Positions 1 to 8,652 of a DNA stretch of 64,000 bases are shown one piece after another. Location of the stretch: the NCBI RefSeq assembly GCF_035609205.1, contig NZ_CP141184.1, positions 6,314,501-6,378,500 of the forward strand, in the 5' to 3' direction. The DNA is from Hymenobacter sp. GOD-10R (GTDB taxonomy: Bacteria; Bacteroidota; Bacteroidia; Cytophagales; Hymenobacteraceae). The notes beneath the pieces were generated by a model. The model was given only the letters and a program-made list of their open reading frames with translations, was not told where the DNA came from and did not search any database. The translations under genes were made by a program, and so were the position numbers. Each line of letters starts with the position of its first letter. The stretch's first letter is position 1.

Positions 1-949
1 TGTGCTCGTTGATTACGTCTTCAACGGCAGCAGGCACTAACACGTCAACGGGCGAAATGAGCAACTCGTCAGCATCCATTTTCACGGCGCCAGTAAAGCC
101 TTCCAACCGACCATTATGGACGTTTTTGTAAGCAATGGCTTCGTCGATGTTGATGCCGTTCTCGTTCCAGTAAGCGCCACTGATATCCGATACGCCTTTC
201 ACTTTCAAGCCTTTCTCAGAAAGCAGCTTTGCGGCCCAAGAGCCCACATTGCCAAAGCCTTGCACAGCCACTGAGGATTGCGTGGGGTCCATATCTAGCT
301 TTTTCATGGCAGCAATAGCAGCTACCATTACGCCGCGGCCGGTAGCTTCTACGCGGCCCAGCGAACCACCTAGCACCAGCGGCTTACCCGTCACGACGGC
401 CGGCGAAGTCATACCCGTGGTTTTGGAGAATTCGTCCATCAGCCACGCCATTTCGCGCGGACCAGTACCCATATCAGGGGCCGGAATGTCGCGGTCGGGG
501 CCGAAGACGTCTTTCATTGCCAGCGTGTAGCCGCGCGTCAGGCGCTCAATCTCGCCGGGGCTCATGGTGCTCGGATCGCAGATAATACCGCCCTTGGCAC
601 CGCCGTACGGAATGTCAACTACAGCGCACTTCCACGTCATCCAAGCGGCCAGGGCTTTTACCTCGTCGAGGTGAACGTGCATGTCGTAGCGGATACCGCC
701 TTTAGAAGGACCTAGGATGGTGTTATGCACCACGCGGTAACCTTCAAACACACGCCGCTGCCCATTATCCATGGTCACGGGAATGTTGACGATAATTTGC
801 TTGTCGGGTGCTTTCAAGACGTTGTACGTCTCGTCGTCAAGTCCGAGAATCTCAGCCGCGACATTAAAGCGCGACATCATGGATTCGAGAGGATTGTCGC
901 GGTCCACGAGGGGAGCCGGTTCTTTATACACAGTGCTAACAGGTGGCAT
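1..949 (-). CDS. Glu/Leu/Phe/Val dehydrogenase (glutamate dehydrogenase), C-terminus cut by window edge
   Basis: Translating the minus strand from the ATG at 949 gives an open frame of about 316 residues that runs off the left edge. It starts MPPVSTVYKEPAPLVDRDN. The dehydrogenase core is visible: GPSKGGIRYDMHV, then the catalytic-lysine segment MTWKCAVVDIPYGGAKGG, then PAPDMGTGPREMAW in the dimerisation/substrate domain. The NAD(P)-binding Rossmann motif GFGNVGSWAA follows. The family catalyses reversible oxidative deamination of glutamate to 2-oxoglutarate, a cytosolic link between carbon and nitrogen metabolism. Family members are about 420-430 residues, so roughly the last quarter is missing. 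Glutamate specificity, rather than a branched-chain amino acid, is likely but is not decided by sequence alone. Confidence 0.93.
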   Translation of the reverse strand, partial: MPPVSTVYKEPAPLVDRDNPLESMMSRFNVAAEILGLDDETYNVLKAPDKQIIVNIPVTMDNGQRRVFEGYRVVHNTILGPSKGGIRYDMHVHLDEVKALAAWMTWKCAVVDIPYGGAKGGIICDPSTMSPGEIERLTRGYTLAMKDVFGPDRDIPAPDMGTGPREMAWLMDEFSKTTGMTSPAVVTGKPLVLGGSLGRVEATGRGVMVAAIAAMKKLDMDPTQSSVAVQGFGNVGSWAAKLLSEKGLKVKGVSDISGAYWNENGINIDEAIAYKNVHNGRLEGFTGAVKMDADELLISPVDVLVPAAVEDVINEH

Positions 950-1031
950 GTGAATAGGAAATTATGGGTGGGTGGAGAGAAAAATGAGCTGTAAACAAGG
1001 GGTGGAGCTACAGCTCGTTAAAAATGTGCGG

Positions 1032-1039
1032 CAAAGGTA
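1032..1039 (-). promoter_or_regulatory. Candidate -7 promoter element of the dehydrogenase gene
   Basis: Read on the minus strand the site is TACCTTTG, matching the Bacteroidota -7 consensus TAnnTTTG. It lies about 83 bp upstream of the dehydrogenase ATG in an otherwise non-coding stretch. No TTG is found at the expected -33 spacing, so this is a pattern match only. Confidence 0.35.
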
Positions 1040-1176
1040 GCAGCTCCCTTGCATACGTTTACGATAACACAACAGGTGCAAATCCCGTGCAATGGTTGCC
1101 TATTTATATAGAGCTAGGTGTTTTTACTATGAATAAACAACAAACCAACACGATAGTACCTCTGAAGGCTAGCTTC

Positions 1177-2139
1177 TTAACCGAATAATAACTGCAGTAC
1201 GACCAGCACGGGCACCACAAATAAGAAGGCGTCGAACCGGTCGAGTAGGCCGCCGTGGCCGGGCATGATGCGGCCAGAGTCTTTCACATCGACGCTACGC
1301 TTGAGCATCGACTCAGCTAGGTCGCCTAGTACGCCGAACACGGCCACAACGCCGGCAGCAACTAAGCGATGCACGAGCGGCATTTCGGGCAGCAAATACC
1401 CTAGGCCCCAGCCGACCAGCAGCGTAAGCAGAGTGCCGCCGATCCAACCTTCCCACGTTTTGCCGGGTGAAATGCTAGGGGCTAGCTTGTGCTTGCCGAA
1501 GGTTTTGCCAGCGGCATAAGCCCCGATGTCGGCCGTCCAGACAAGCAAGAGTAGAGCGAGAATGCGGCGGTAGTCATAACCATTTTCGGTGAATACCAGT
1601 GCATTGAGCAAACTCATGGGTAAGCTCACATAGAGTAAGCCGAGCAGCGCTACCCCGACATTGGCAAAGGGCGAAAAAGATTGATTCGGCCGAGGCCACG
1701 CAAACATCTCGCGCAGAATAAGCAAGGTGGGCAGCAAAAGCATGAGGGCCAATAGTGCATTCTGACCTACTGGAACGAAGTCAAACCAACCGCCTTTCTC
1801 CGGCCCGACGTACAACGATGCTTTCCGAGCTACCCCTTCATAATGGTATACACCATTCAGAAAATGGATAGCCCCGAACAATACTAAGCTCAGACAGCCC
1901 CCTAGCAACGCCGCCGGCTTGTACCCCGCCTTGCGCATCATACGGTAGAACTCCCACAGCATCCGCATCTGCACGAGCCCAAAAAACAGGGCGAACGTCC
2001 AGGCGCTGTACCAGATGCAGCCGAGCAACACCACGGCCCCAATCACGCCGAAGATCAAGCGCTGGCCTAGGTTCGACATGGGTTTCTTGCCGGTGGGAGG
2101 CTGCGGTACGGGTTCGGCGGGAGCGGGTGAGCTAGACAA
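1177..2139 (-). CDS. cdsA: Phosphatidate cytidylyltransferase (CDP-diacylglycerol synthase)
   Basis: This integral membrane enzyme makes CDP-diacylglycerol from phosphatidate and CTP, the branch-point precursor of phospholipids. The 320-residue protein has a short Pro-rich cytoplasmic start and then about eight hydrophobic segments. The C-terminus carries the family signature almost intact: SMLKRSVDVKDSGRIMPGHG, followed at once by GLLDRFDAF, with the K-D and H-G-G...D-R-x-D residues expected at the metal/CTP site. An upstream signature piece, SPGKTWEGWIGG, is also present. The length is slightly above the usual 270-290 because of the N-terminal extension. The gene lies 39 bp downstream of the CPBP protease gene on the same strand, so the two are probably co-transcribed. 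Confidence 0.93.
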   Translation of the reverse strand: MSSSPAPAEPVPQPPTGKKPMSNLGQRLIFGVIGAVVLLGCIWYSAWTFALFFGLVQMRMLWEFYRMMRKAGYKPAALLGGCLSLVLFGAIHFLNGVYHYEGVARKASLYVGPEKGGWFDFVPVGQNALLALMLLLPTLLILREMFAWPRPNQSFSPFANVGVALLGLLYVSLPMSLLNALVFTENGYDYRRILALLLLVWTADIGAYAAGKTFGKHKLAPSISPGKTWEGWIGGTLLTLLVGWGLGYLLPEMPLVHRLVAAGVVAVFGVLGDLAESMLKRSVDVKDSGRIMPGHGGLLDRFDAFLFVVPVLVVLQLLFG

Positions 2140-2178
2140 GGCGGAAAATGAATAAGGGTACGCTATGTACGATCAGGA

Positions 2179-3246
2179 TTATCGGGCAGACTTTTCGTGG
2201 CTACCGTCGACGCCGGCTCTCCCTAGGGTGCGTCCCGTTGACGGCACGTAAGAACCGGGTCGAGCAACGGCAGCCCCGCCACTGCTGAGCGTGTGCATTT
2301 CGGAAGGCAGCCGCACTTCATCGGAAGCGACGGGGGCAGCCAGCCAGCGCTGCATGCCTCGCAACAATAAAGCCGTAAGCAGCACTGAACCTAGCACCAG
2401 CGGCCACGGTAGGCTCTCCGTAGAATCTGGATTGAAGGTGTCGGCAACGTGGCGCTGTTGCAAATAAAGCAGGATCAGTTGGAAAGCATTCTGGGTAAAG
2501 TGGGCGGCCATGGGCACCAGAATATTGCCGCTCCACTCGTACAAATAGCCTAGCAATACGCCCAATACCAAGCGCGGCACAAAGCCAAAGAATTGAAAGT
2601 GAATGGCGCTGAAGATCGTAGCCGCGACCCAAACACCGACGTGCCGCGATCCGAACCACTGCACCAAGTTGCGCTGAATCACGCCCCGGAATACCAACTC
2701 TTCGCTGATAGCGGGCACCACGGCAATAACCAGTAAGCCAATCAGAAAGCGAGAGAAAGACGTGAAGCGGGTAAGATACTTGGTGAGCTCCTGCGCTTTG
2801 TCTTCCATGGCGCGGGCGCTAGCTTCCATGTCTTTCAAAAAGGCGGGAAAATGCGCCTTGGCATTCCACTCAATCAGCCCCGACATAAATGGAATAGTGC
2901 CGAGAATTAGCAAACCCGCCGCCAATAGCAACCAGAACGGCACCGGCCGGCGCGGCGCGAAGTATTGTGGAATGCTGTTGCCTGTAACCTTCGCCAGCGC
3001 CAGCGCCGAGCAGCCAAAGCCAACGAACAGCAGCACCCCCTGCGACAACATCGTGAAGGACCAGCCCTGCTCGTACGCCGCTGGGTTTTGGGTCACGTTG
3101 CCGAGCTCCAGAGCACCTAGCCCGAAAGCCAGATGCCCGATGACCATGATAAAGAAGCCGGCAATACAGAACGCTCCTAGCATAATTCCCACCAGCAAGA
3201 TGAGGTTTACAAGCGGGTGCAAACGGCTGGACACGAAACCTTTCAT
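2179..3246 (-). CDS. CPBP-family intramembrane glutamic endopeptidase (CAAX-protease-like)
   Basis: This is a multi-spanning membrane protein of 355 residues with about eight hydrophobic stretches. The three conserved blocks of the CPBP/Abi family are readable: EELVFRGVIQRNL (EExxxR), FSAIHFQF (FxxxH) and HFTQNAF (HxxxN/B). These residues form the active site in the Rce1 relatives. Bacterial members have been linked to bacteriocin self-immunity, signal-peptide-like processing and scaffold roles, and nothing here identifies the substrate. The C-terminal 35 residues are polar and probably cytoplasmic. It sits directly upstream of cdsA on the same strand and is divergent from dusB. Confidence 0.88.
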   Translation of the reverse strand: MKGFVSSRLHPLVNLILLVGIMLGAFCIAGFFIMVIGHLAFGLGALELGNVTQNPAAYEQGWSFTMLSQGVLLFVGFGCSALALAKVTGNSIPQYFAPRRPVPFWLLLAAGLLILGTIPFMSGLIEWNAKAHFPAFLKDMEASARAMEDKAQELTKYLTRFTSFSRFLIGLLVIAVVPAISEELVFRGVIQRNLVQWFGSRHVGVWVAATIFSAIHFQFFGFVPRLVLGVLLGYLYEWSGNILVPMAAHFTQNAFQLILLYLQQRHVADTFNPDSTESLPWPLVLGSVLLTALLLRGMQRWLAAPVASDEVRLPSEMHTLSSGGAAVARPGSYVPSTGRTLGRAGVDGSHEKSAR

Positions 3247-3253
3247 ATGTTTT

Positions 3254-3357
3254 TAGTGCTTAGTGCTAAATGCTTACCGCTTAGTACTGAATAGGAGCAC
3301 ACCAGTTGCCCGCAAGAACACGGGCTTTTGCTCGTAAGTACAAACAACTAAGCACTA
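3254..3357. repeat. 11-bp inverted repeat framing the intergenic region between the protease and dusB genes
   Basis: TAGTGCTTAGT at 3254-3264 is the exact reverse complement of ACTAAGCACTA at 3347-3357. Related half-units (CTTAGTGCTAA, CTTAGTACTGA) lie between them. The repeat spans nearly the whole non-coding gap between two divergent genes. It could be a regulator binding region or a degenerate dispersed repeat. Confidence 0.45.
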
Positions 3358-3374
3358 GACACTATTATGTGTCG

Positions 3375-3382
3375 TAAATTTG
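3375..3382 (+). promoter_or_regulatory. Candidate -7 promoter element of dusB
   Basis: TAAATTTG matches the Bacteroidota TAnnTTTG -7 consensus and lies 26 bp before the GTG start of dusB, giving a short leader. There is no clear -33 TTG at the right distance. Confidence 0.4.
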
Positions 3383-3408
3383 CGTAAAATCCTGTTATCG
3401 CCTTTCCT

Positions 3409-4398
3409 GTGGTACATATCCGCAACATAGCTCTGCCCGATTTCCCACTTTTGCTCGCCCCGATGGAGGACGTGTCCGATCCGCCATTCCGGGCCGTATG
3501 CAAAGCCAACGGCGCCGATTTGATGTATACCGAGTTTATTTCCTCGGAAGGTCTGATTCGCGACGCGGCCAAGAGCAAGAAGAAGCTCGACGTGTTCGAC
3601 TACGAGCGACCCATTGGCATTCAGCTCTTTGGCTCCGATGTAGATACCATGGGCGAGTGCGCCCGCATCAGCACCGAAGCCGGCCCTGACCTCATTGATA
3701 TCAACTACGGCTGCCCCGTGAAGCAGGTCGCCTGCCGTGGTGCCGGTGCGGCGCTGCTGCGCGACATTCCGAAGATGGTAGAAATGACCGCCGCCGTAGT
3801 GCGCAACACGCCCCTACCCGTGACCGTGAAAACCCGCCTAGGTTGGGACGATACCACCAAGAACGTGGAGGAAGTAGCCGAGCGCTTGCAGGATGTTGGA
3901 ATTGAAGCGCTTACCATCCACGGCCGTACCCGCGTCCAGATGTACAAGGGCGATGCCGATTGGCGCCTCATCGCCAAGATCAAAGAAAACCCGCGCATCA
4001 AGATTCCGATCTTCGGCAACGGCGACATCGACTCGCCCCAAAAAGCTCTCGAATACAAGAATCGCTACGGCGTTGATGGTGTGATGATTGGTCGCGCCAG
4101 CATCGGCTATCCTTGGATTTTCCGCGAGGTGAAGCACTATGTAGCCACCGGCGAGCTGCTGGCCCCGCCCACCGTGGAGGAGCGCGTGGCCATGTGTCGC
4201 ATGCACTTCGAGAAAAGCCTGGAGTGGAAAGGCCAGCGCGCCGGCATCTTCGAGATGCGACGCCACTATGCCCAATATTTCCGCGGCCTAGAAGGCGCTA
4301 AGCAATGGCGTACCCGCCTGGTAGACGCCGAGCAACCCGAAATCATCCGCGAGATTTTGGAAGAAATTATTGCTGCTGAGCCAGTGATGGTGGGGTAG
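3409..4398 (+). CDS. dusB: tRNA-dihydrouridine synthase, DusB type
   Basis: This flavin enzyme reduces a uridine in the tRNA D-loop to dihydrouridine, using NADPH. The 329-residue protein starts at a GTG and opens with the FMN-barrel strand LLLAPMEDVSDPPFRAVC. The active-site cysteine motif follows in YGCPVKQVACRGAGAALLRD. Further FMN and tRNA contacts are visible in KTRLGWD, IHGRTRVQMYKGDADW, FGNGDID and DGVMIGRASIGYPWIF. The length is typical of DusB (320-330). The C-terminal helical tRNA-binding domain (about residues 245-329) is complete. The gene is alone on this strand and followed by a long palindrome. Confidence 0.94.
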   Translation: MVHIRNIALPDFPLLLAPMEDVSDPPFRAVCKANGADLMYTEFISSEGLIRDAAKSKKKLDVFDYERPIGIQLFGSDVDTMGECARISTEAGPDLIDINYGCPVKQVACRGAGAALLRDIPKMVEMTAAVVRNTPLPVTVKTRLGWDDTTKNVEEVAERLQDVGIEALTIHGRTRVQMYKGDADWRLIAKIKENPRIKIPIFGNGDIDSPQKALEYKNRYGVDGVMIGRASIGYPWIFREVKHYVATGELLAPPTVEERVAMCRMHFEKSLEWKGQRAGIFEMRRHYAQYFRGLEGAKQWRTRLVDAEQPEIIREILEEIIAAEPVMVG

Positions 4399-4444
4399 TA
4401 ACACCTTTGCCTTCGCTAGAGCTAGTAGTTGGGCAAGAGGAAAG

Positions 4445-4556
4445 AACGCCTGTCATCCTGAGCCTGCGAAGGACCTCATGCCTTTTGAATAAGTCGTTAC
4501 AACGATTGTCGTTCACCTGGCATAAGGTCCTTCGCAAGCTCAGGATGACAGGCGTT
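4445..4556. repeat. Long palindrome, GTCATCCTGAGC family
   Basis: The 38-nt arms at 4445-4482 and 4519-4556 pair with only a couple of mismatches, around a loop of about 36 nt. The arm core is TGTCATCCTGAGC followed by TGCGAAGGACCT. It lies between dusB and the transporter gene and ends in TTTT, so it can act as a terminator for dusB. The same core recurs elsewhere in the window. Confidence 0.85.
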
Positions 4557-4679
4557 TTAATAATCTAGCTTTTAGTTCGTAGCCCGCGTAGGGTGCTGGG
4601 CTGGCAGGGCGAGTGGTTTGTAGGGCGAGAATGACCAACTTGCCGGCTGAACGGCCAGTCCTTCCTACTTTCTTCTGCT

Positions 4680-5639
4680 TTGACTTCTAATAATTCCGCC
4701 GCTTCCTTTTCGGCATCGACCGCGGCAACTACAACGTCACCTAGCTCACAGTCTATTCCGCCGGCTGCCTGGGGCTTGCTGCTGCTGCTGGCTAGCATCT
4801 GGGGCACGTCGTTCATTCTGATGAAGAAGGGGTTAGTGGTTTTTTCGCCGCTGGAGCTAGGTGCCACACGCGTGAGCGTAGCGGCTTTGCTGTTGCTCCC
4901 GTTTGCGCTCCAACACGTGCGCCACGTGGAGCGGAGCCGCATCAAGTGGCTGCTACTGAGTGGCATTGTCGGTACACTCATTCCGGCTTTTCTGTTTGCT
5001 TACGCCGAAACCAAGCTAGCTTCCGGGCTGGCCGGCGTACTCAATGCGCTTACGGCGGTATTCACCTTGGTTGTGGGTGCCTTCTTTTTTGGGCAACGTC
5101 TCACCGGCTTGCGTGTGCTAGGTATTGGGCTCGGCTTGGTGGGCACCATCGTGCTGATGCTGCTGGGCGGCAGCGGTGGCGAGGCTACGCCGGCCGGTGT
5201 GGGCAATGCCTGGTACGGCCTCTACATTGTGGCGGCTACTGTTGGCTATGGTGTGAGTGTCAACGTGATAAAGCACCACTTGCACGGTATTCCGCCGGTT
5301 GCCGTGACGGCGCTTTTGCTGCTGTTCATCGGCGGACCCGCCCTAGCTTTCCTGCTGCTTGGCACCGAGTTTCTACACAAGCTAGCTACCGTGCCTGGCG
5401 CGTGGGCAGCCTTTGGCTACATCGCCCTGCTGGCCACCATGAGCACGGCTGTAGCAATGGTGCTGTTCAACAAGCTCATCCATCAATCAACGGCGCTGTT
5501 TGCTTCTTCTAATACCTACCTGGTACCGATCGTAGCCCTCGGTTGGGGGTTGCTAGATGGCGAGGTTATTAACGGCTGGCATTTGCTCGGCATGGCTATC
5601 ATTCTGCTCAGCGTGTTTATCATTCACCGGGCAAAGTAG
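4680..5639 (+). CDS. EamA/DMT-family transporter
   Basis: The 319-residue protein has a Ser/Thr/Ala-rich 30-residue N-terminus, then ten predicted membrane helices arranged as two EamA repeats (about residues 30-160 and 175-315). The repeat-1 hallmark ASIWGTSFILMKKGL and the helix-4 pattern AYAETKLASGLAGVLNALTA are typical of drug/metabolite exporters. The second repeat ends in YLVPIVALGWGLLDGE. Members move amino acids, nucleosides or other small metabolites out of or into the cytosol; the substrate cannot be read from sequence. The start is a TTG. A later start is possible, because the first 25 residues are low-complexity. Confidence 0.87.
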   Translation: MTSNNSAASFSASTAATTTSPSSQSIPPAAWGLLLLLASIWGTSFILMKKGLVVFSPLELGATRVSVAALLLLPFALQHVRHVERSRIKWLLLSGIVGTLIPAFLFAYAETKLASGLAGVLNALTAVFTLVVGAFFFGQRLTGLRVLGIGLGLVGTIVLMLLGGSGGEATPAGVGNAWYGLYIVAATVGYGVSVNVIKHHLHGIPPVAVTALLLLFIGGPALAFLLLGTEFLHKLATVPGAWAAFGYIALLATMSTAVAMVLFNKLIHQSTALFASSNTYLVPIVALGWGLLDGEVINGWHLLGMAIILLSVFIIHRAK

Positions 5640-5646
5640 AGCTAGG

Positions 5647-5750
5647 TTAGGCCGTGTCTGTCATTCCAAGCTAAGCGAAGAATCTGGATTAATTACCTAG
5701 GTACATTACTCAGATTCCTCGCTTGGCTCGGAATGACAGACACAGCCTAA
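5647..5750. repeat. Long palindrome, GTCATTCC variant
   Basis: Arms of 40 nt (5647-5686 and 5711-5750) pair with about four mismatches. The core TGTCATTCCAAGC...CGAAGAATCTG is a sequence variant of the GTCATCCTGAGC palindromes. It lies just after the transporter stop and before gpmA, and is probably terminator-like. Confidence 0.8.
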
Positions 5751-5816
5751 CCAGACCCCAAAACGACTTCTTTTCGTACTGCCTCTTCGAGCTTACTTCA
5801 CCAGCTCGTTTATCAC

Positions 5817-6506
5817 ATGGAGAAATTAGTGCTACTGCGCCACGGCCAAAGCGTATGGAACCTGGAAAACCGCTTCACCGGCTGGACAGATGTTGACCTT
5901 TCCGCGGAAGGCGCCCAGCAAGCAGCCCATGCCGGAGAGTTGCTCAAGAAGAACGGCTATACCTTTGACATCGGCTTTACTTCTGTGCTGAAGCGGTCTA
6001 TCAAAACCATGCACACCGCTTTGGAAGCCATGGATTTGCTCTGGATTCCGGTGCAGAAATCGTGGCGCCTCAATGAGCGATTTTACGGCGCCTTGCAGGG
6101 CCTAAACAAAGACGAAGTAACGGCGCAGTACGGGGAAGAGCAGGTGCTAAAATGGCGGCGCAGCCCGCAAGAGCATCCGCCGGCTATTGACCCCAACGAT
6201 CCGCGCTTTCCCGGCCATGACATCCGCTACCAGCACTTAACGCAACGCGAACTGCCCCTAACCGAAAACCTCAGCGAGACCCTAACGCGGGTAATGCCCT
6301 TCTGGACGGAGCACATTATGGCTTCCATCCGCAAGCAGCAGAAGGTGATTGTGTGTGCCCACGGTAATAGTATACGGTCTTTGGTGCAGTACATCGACCA
6401 CCTCTCCGACGAAGAAGTAACCCAGCTAGATATTCCCACGGGAGTGCCGCTCGTGTATGAGTTAGATGACAACTTCAACAGAATCAGACACTATTATCTA
6501 GAGTAG
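5817..6506 (+). CDS. gpmA: 2,3-bisphosphoglycerate-dependent phosphoglycerate mutase
   Basis: This glycolytic enzyme interconverts 3- and 2-phosphoglycerate through a phosphohistidine. LVLLRHGQSVWN near the N-terminus holds the phospho-accepting His9. FTGWTDVDLSAEG and the RRSPQEHPP segment are hallmarks of the dPGM family. The second catalytic histidine is in VIVCAHGNSIRSLV. The length of 229 residues fits the short bacterial form. A palindrome lies on each side, so it is probably a single-gene unit. Confidence 0.94.
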   Translation: MEKLVLLRHGQSVWNLENRFTGWTDVDLSAEGAQQAAHAGELLKKNGYTFDIGFTSVLKRSIKTMHTALEAMDLLWIPVQKSWRLNERFYGALQGLNKDEVTAQYGEEQVLKWRRSPQEHPPAIDPNDPRFPGHDIRYQHLTQRELPLTENLSETLTRVMPFWTEHIMASIRKQQKVIVCAHGNSIRSLVQYIDHLSDEEVTQLDIPTGVPLVYELDDNFNRIRHYYLE

Positions 6507-6518
6507 TTGATCCATGCT

Positions 6519-6614
6519 CCGGCCCGACGCCCTAGGCGTCCGACCGGTTTTTGTTAGAACGAGCGTCGTGCTGACGTTGCAACCCTGACAGGGGCTTCAA
6601 GCCCTGTCAGGGTT
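6519..6614. repeat. Two adjacent hairpins downstream of gpmA
   Basis: The first hairpin (6519-6547) pairs CCGGCCCGACGCC with GGCGTCCGACCGG around CTA, with two mismatches. The second (6581-6614) pairs AACCCTGACAGGG with CCCTGTCAGGGTT and ends in TTTT. The second one, with its trailing GCAGAATGTGCACC, recurs after the efflux channel gene near 14930. Both are candidate terminators or dispersed repeat units. Confidence 0.7.
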
Positions 6615-6775
6615 TTGGCAGAATGTGCACCCAGCCTACACTGCTCAGCTTGATTTGCTTTGTGTAAGGATTTGTTTGATTTTGGCAACGCTAGCGGCGG
6701 CAGCTAGCCTGAGCTTTGTGGCTCATAACCAGTGCGTACTACTACCTAGCCGTAGCACTACCCATTCGTTGAGCT

Positions 6776-8437
6776 ATGCACGAAACCCTTCTGCTTTGCC
6801 TAGGTCTGCTCATCACAGTATGCCTACTGATCATCCTGAGTCAGCGCTTGCGCCTCCCCTATCCGATTTTGCTCGTACTTGGCGGCCTTGCTGTAAGCTT
6901 TGTGCCGGGGTTACCGCCCATACGAATCAACCCTGAACTCATCTTCCTCATTTTTCTACCACCGCTGCTCTACGAAGCGGCTTGGTTTACTTCCTGGAAG
7001 GATTTCTGGCGGTGGAGGCGGGTCATCAGCTTCCTCGCATTTGGGCTGGTATTTCTTACCTCTGGCATTGTGGCCTACGTGTCGTGGGCAATAATTCCGG
7101 GGTTCACGTTGGCCCTAGGTTTTCTGCTGGGCGGAGTCGTATCGCCACCCGATGCGGTGGCGGCCACTTCGGTAATGCGCAGCATGTCGCTTCCTCGGCG
7201 CATCATGGCCATCTTGGAGGGTGAGAGCCTGGTCAACGATGCTAGCAGCTTGATTGTATTCCGCTTTGCCCTGGCGGCGGTGCTCTCCGGCTCGTTTGTG
7301 TGGTATGAGGCGGCGGGACAGTTTGTGCTGGTTACGGTGCTGGGGGTTGCCGTGGGACTAGGTATTGCGCTAGTGTTTTATGCCCTGCACCGCTGGCTTT
7401 CGGTCACACCTAGCCTGCACACGGTACTCACGCTTATCACGCCCTATTTGCTCTACACAACGGCCGAAGCGGTGCACGCGTCTGGTGTAATGGCGGTAGT
7501 AAGTGGCGGTCTATTTCTCTCCTACCAAAGCGCTACCATTTTCACGCCGGCCAACCGGCGGCAAGGGCTACACACGTGGGCTACCGTGGGCTTTATCCTG
7601 AATGGAGCCGTCTTCATGCTAATCGGTTTGCAACTGCCGCTTATCGTTAAGGGCTTAGATGCTTACTCTAAGCTCGAAGCTATCGGCTACGGCTTGCTCA
7701 TTAGCTTCGTCGTGATTGCCACGCGCTTAGTACTTACCCTGTTAGGTTCACCATTCACCCACTGGATCAGTCGCTACATCACGGTGAGCGATGCTAACCC
7801 GGGTTGGCGCGGACCAGTAATAGTGGGCTACGCGGGCATGCGTGGGGTGGTATCGTTGGCCGCAGCTTTATCAATTCCACTGCTCGATAGCGCAGGCCAG
7901 CCTTTCCCGGAGCGCAACATGGTGTTGTTCATCACCTTCATTGTCATTCTGGTTACGCTGGTGGGTCAGGGCTTGACGTTGCCCATGCTCATCCGCTGGA
8001 TAGGCGTAGAAGACCTCGACCACTTACAACCAGAATATGAGCAGCAACGAGCCGTGCGCGGGCAGCTCATCACACACGCCCTCGATACCCTAAACGAGCA
8101 GTATGCCGCCCAAACGCAACGCAACAGTCTAGTAGGCGCCCTAAAGCAGAAGCTCGAGAAAGAAGTACACCTCTCGACGCACCAGGTGCCCGCGGGAGAA
8201 GACGACGAGCAGGAAGTAGCGGAATACTACCATATCTACTCCGAACTGATCGGGGTGCAGCGCCAAACCTTGCTCAAACTCCGCAGCCAGGAGGAGTACG
8301 ACGATGAAGTCATCCGCAAGCTCGAAACCCAGCTCGACCTAGAAGAAGAAAAGCTGGAGCTATTGATGGAAGCGCAAGAGCAAACACCTTCCGCGGCAGA
8401 ACACCCCGTAGCGCAAGTTACCCAAGAGGAAGTTTAG
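6776..8437 (+). CDS. Na+/H+ antiporter, CPA1 family
   Basis: This secondary transporter exchanges Na+ (or K+/Li+) for protons across the inner membrane, for pH and salt homeostasis. The 553-residue protein has about twelve membrane segments over residues 1-410, then a hydrophilic coiled-coil tail rich in Glu/Leu (about 420-553). Ion-site motifs are clear: GGVVSPPDAVAATS, LEGESLVNDASS with the conserved Asp, and GYAGMRGVVSLAAALSIP. The ATG at 6776 starts the first hydrophobic segment directly. Frames upstream of it show no extra domain. It is paralogous to the antiporter gene starting at 16354 and lies upstream of the RND efflux genes. Confidence 0.9.
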   Translation: MHETLLLCLGLLITVCLLIILSQRLRLPYPILLVLGGLAVSFVPGLPPIRINPELIFLIFLPPLLYEAAWFTSWKDFWRWRRVISFLAFGLVFLTSGIVAYVSWAIIPGFTLALGFLLGGVVSPPDAVAATSVMRSMSLPRRIMAILEGESLVNDASSLIVFRFALAAVLSGSFVWYEAAGQFVLVTVLGVAVGLGIALVFYALHRWLSVTPSLHTVLTLITPYLLYTTAEAVHASGVMAVVSGGLFLSYQSATIFTPANRRQGLHTWATVGFILNGAVFMLIGLQLPLIVKGLDAYSKLEAIGYGLLISFVVIATRLVLTLLGSPFTHWISRYITVSDANPGWRGPVIVGYAGMRGVVSLAAALSIPLLDSAGQPFPERNMVLFITFIVILVTLVGQGLTLPMLIRWIGVEDLDHLQPEYEQQRAVRGQLITHALDTLNEQYAAQTQRNSLVGALKQKLEKEVHLSTHQVPAGEDDEQEVAEYYHIYSELIGVQRQTLLKLRSQEEYDDEVIRKLETQLDLEEEKLELLMEAQEQTPSAAEHPVAQVTQEEV

Positions 8438-8652
8438 GCCTGTTAGCAGTGCAGCTATGATACCTAGCTTCCTGAGTTAAGGAAGTTTCGGGGGCCGATG
8501 GCTGCTCCTAGCTAGCTGCTTTCTGTGCAGCGTACGAATTAATCGCCCAAGAGCACGAGTTCACCGCTCAACAGTATCAGCTTTTTATGCGCCGCTTGCG
8601 TATTAATCTGAGGTCTTCTGACCTAGGGATCATTCTATTGCATGCATCGTAT

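Noticed and set aside
6625..6936. 103-codon plus-strand frame overlapping the first antiporter
   Set aside because: It overlaps the antiporter start in another frame and shows no domain; the antiporter frame has all family motifs.
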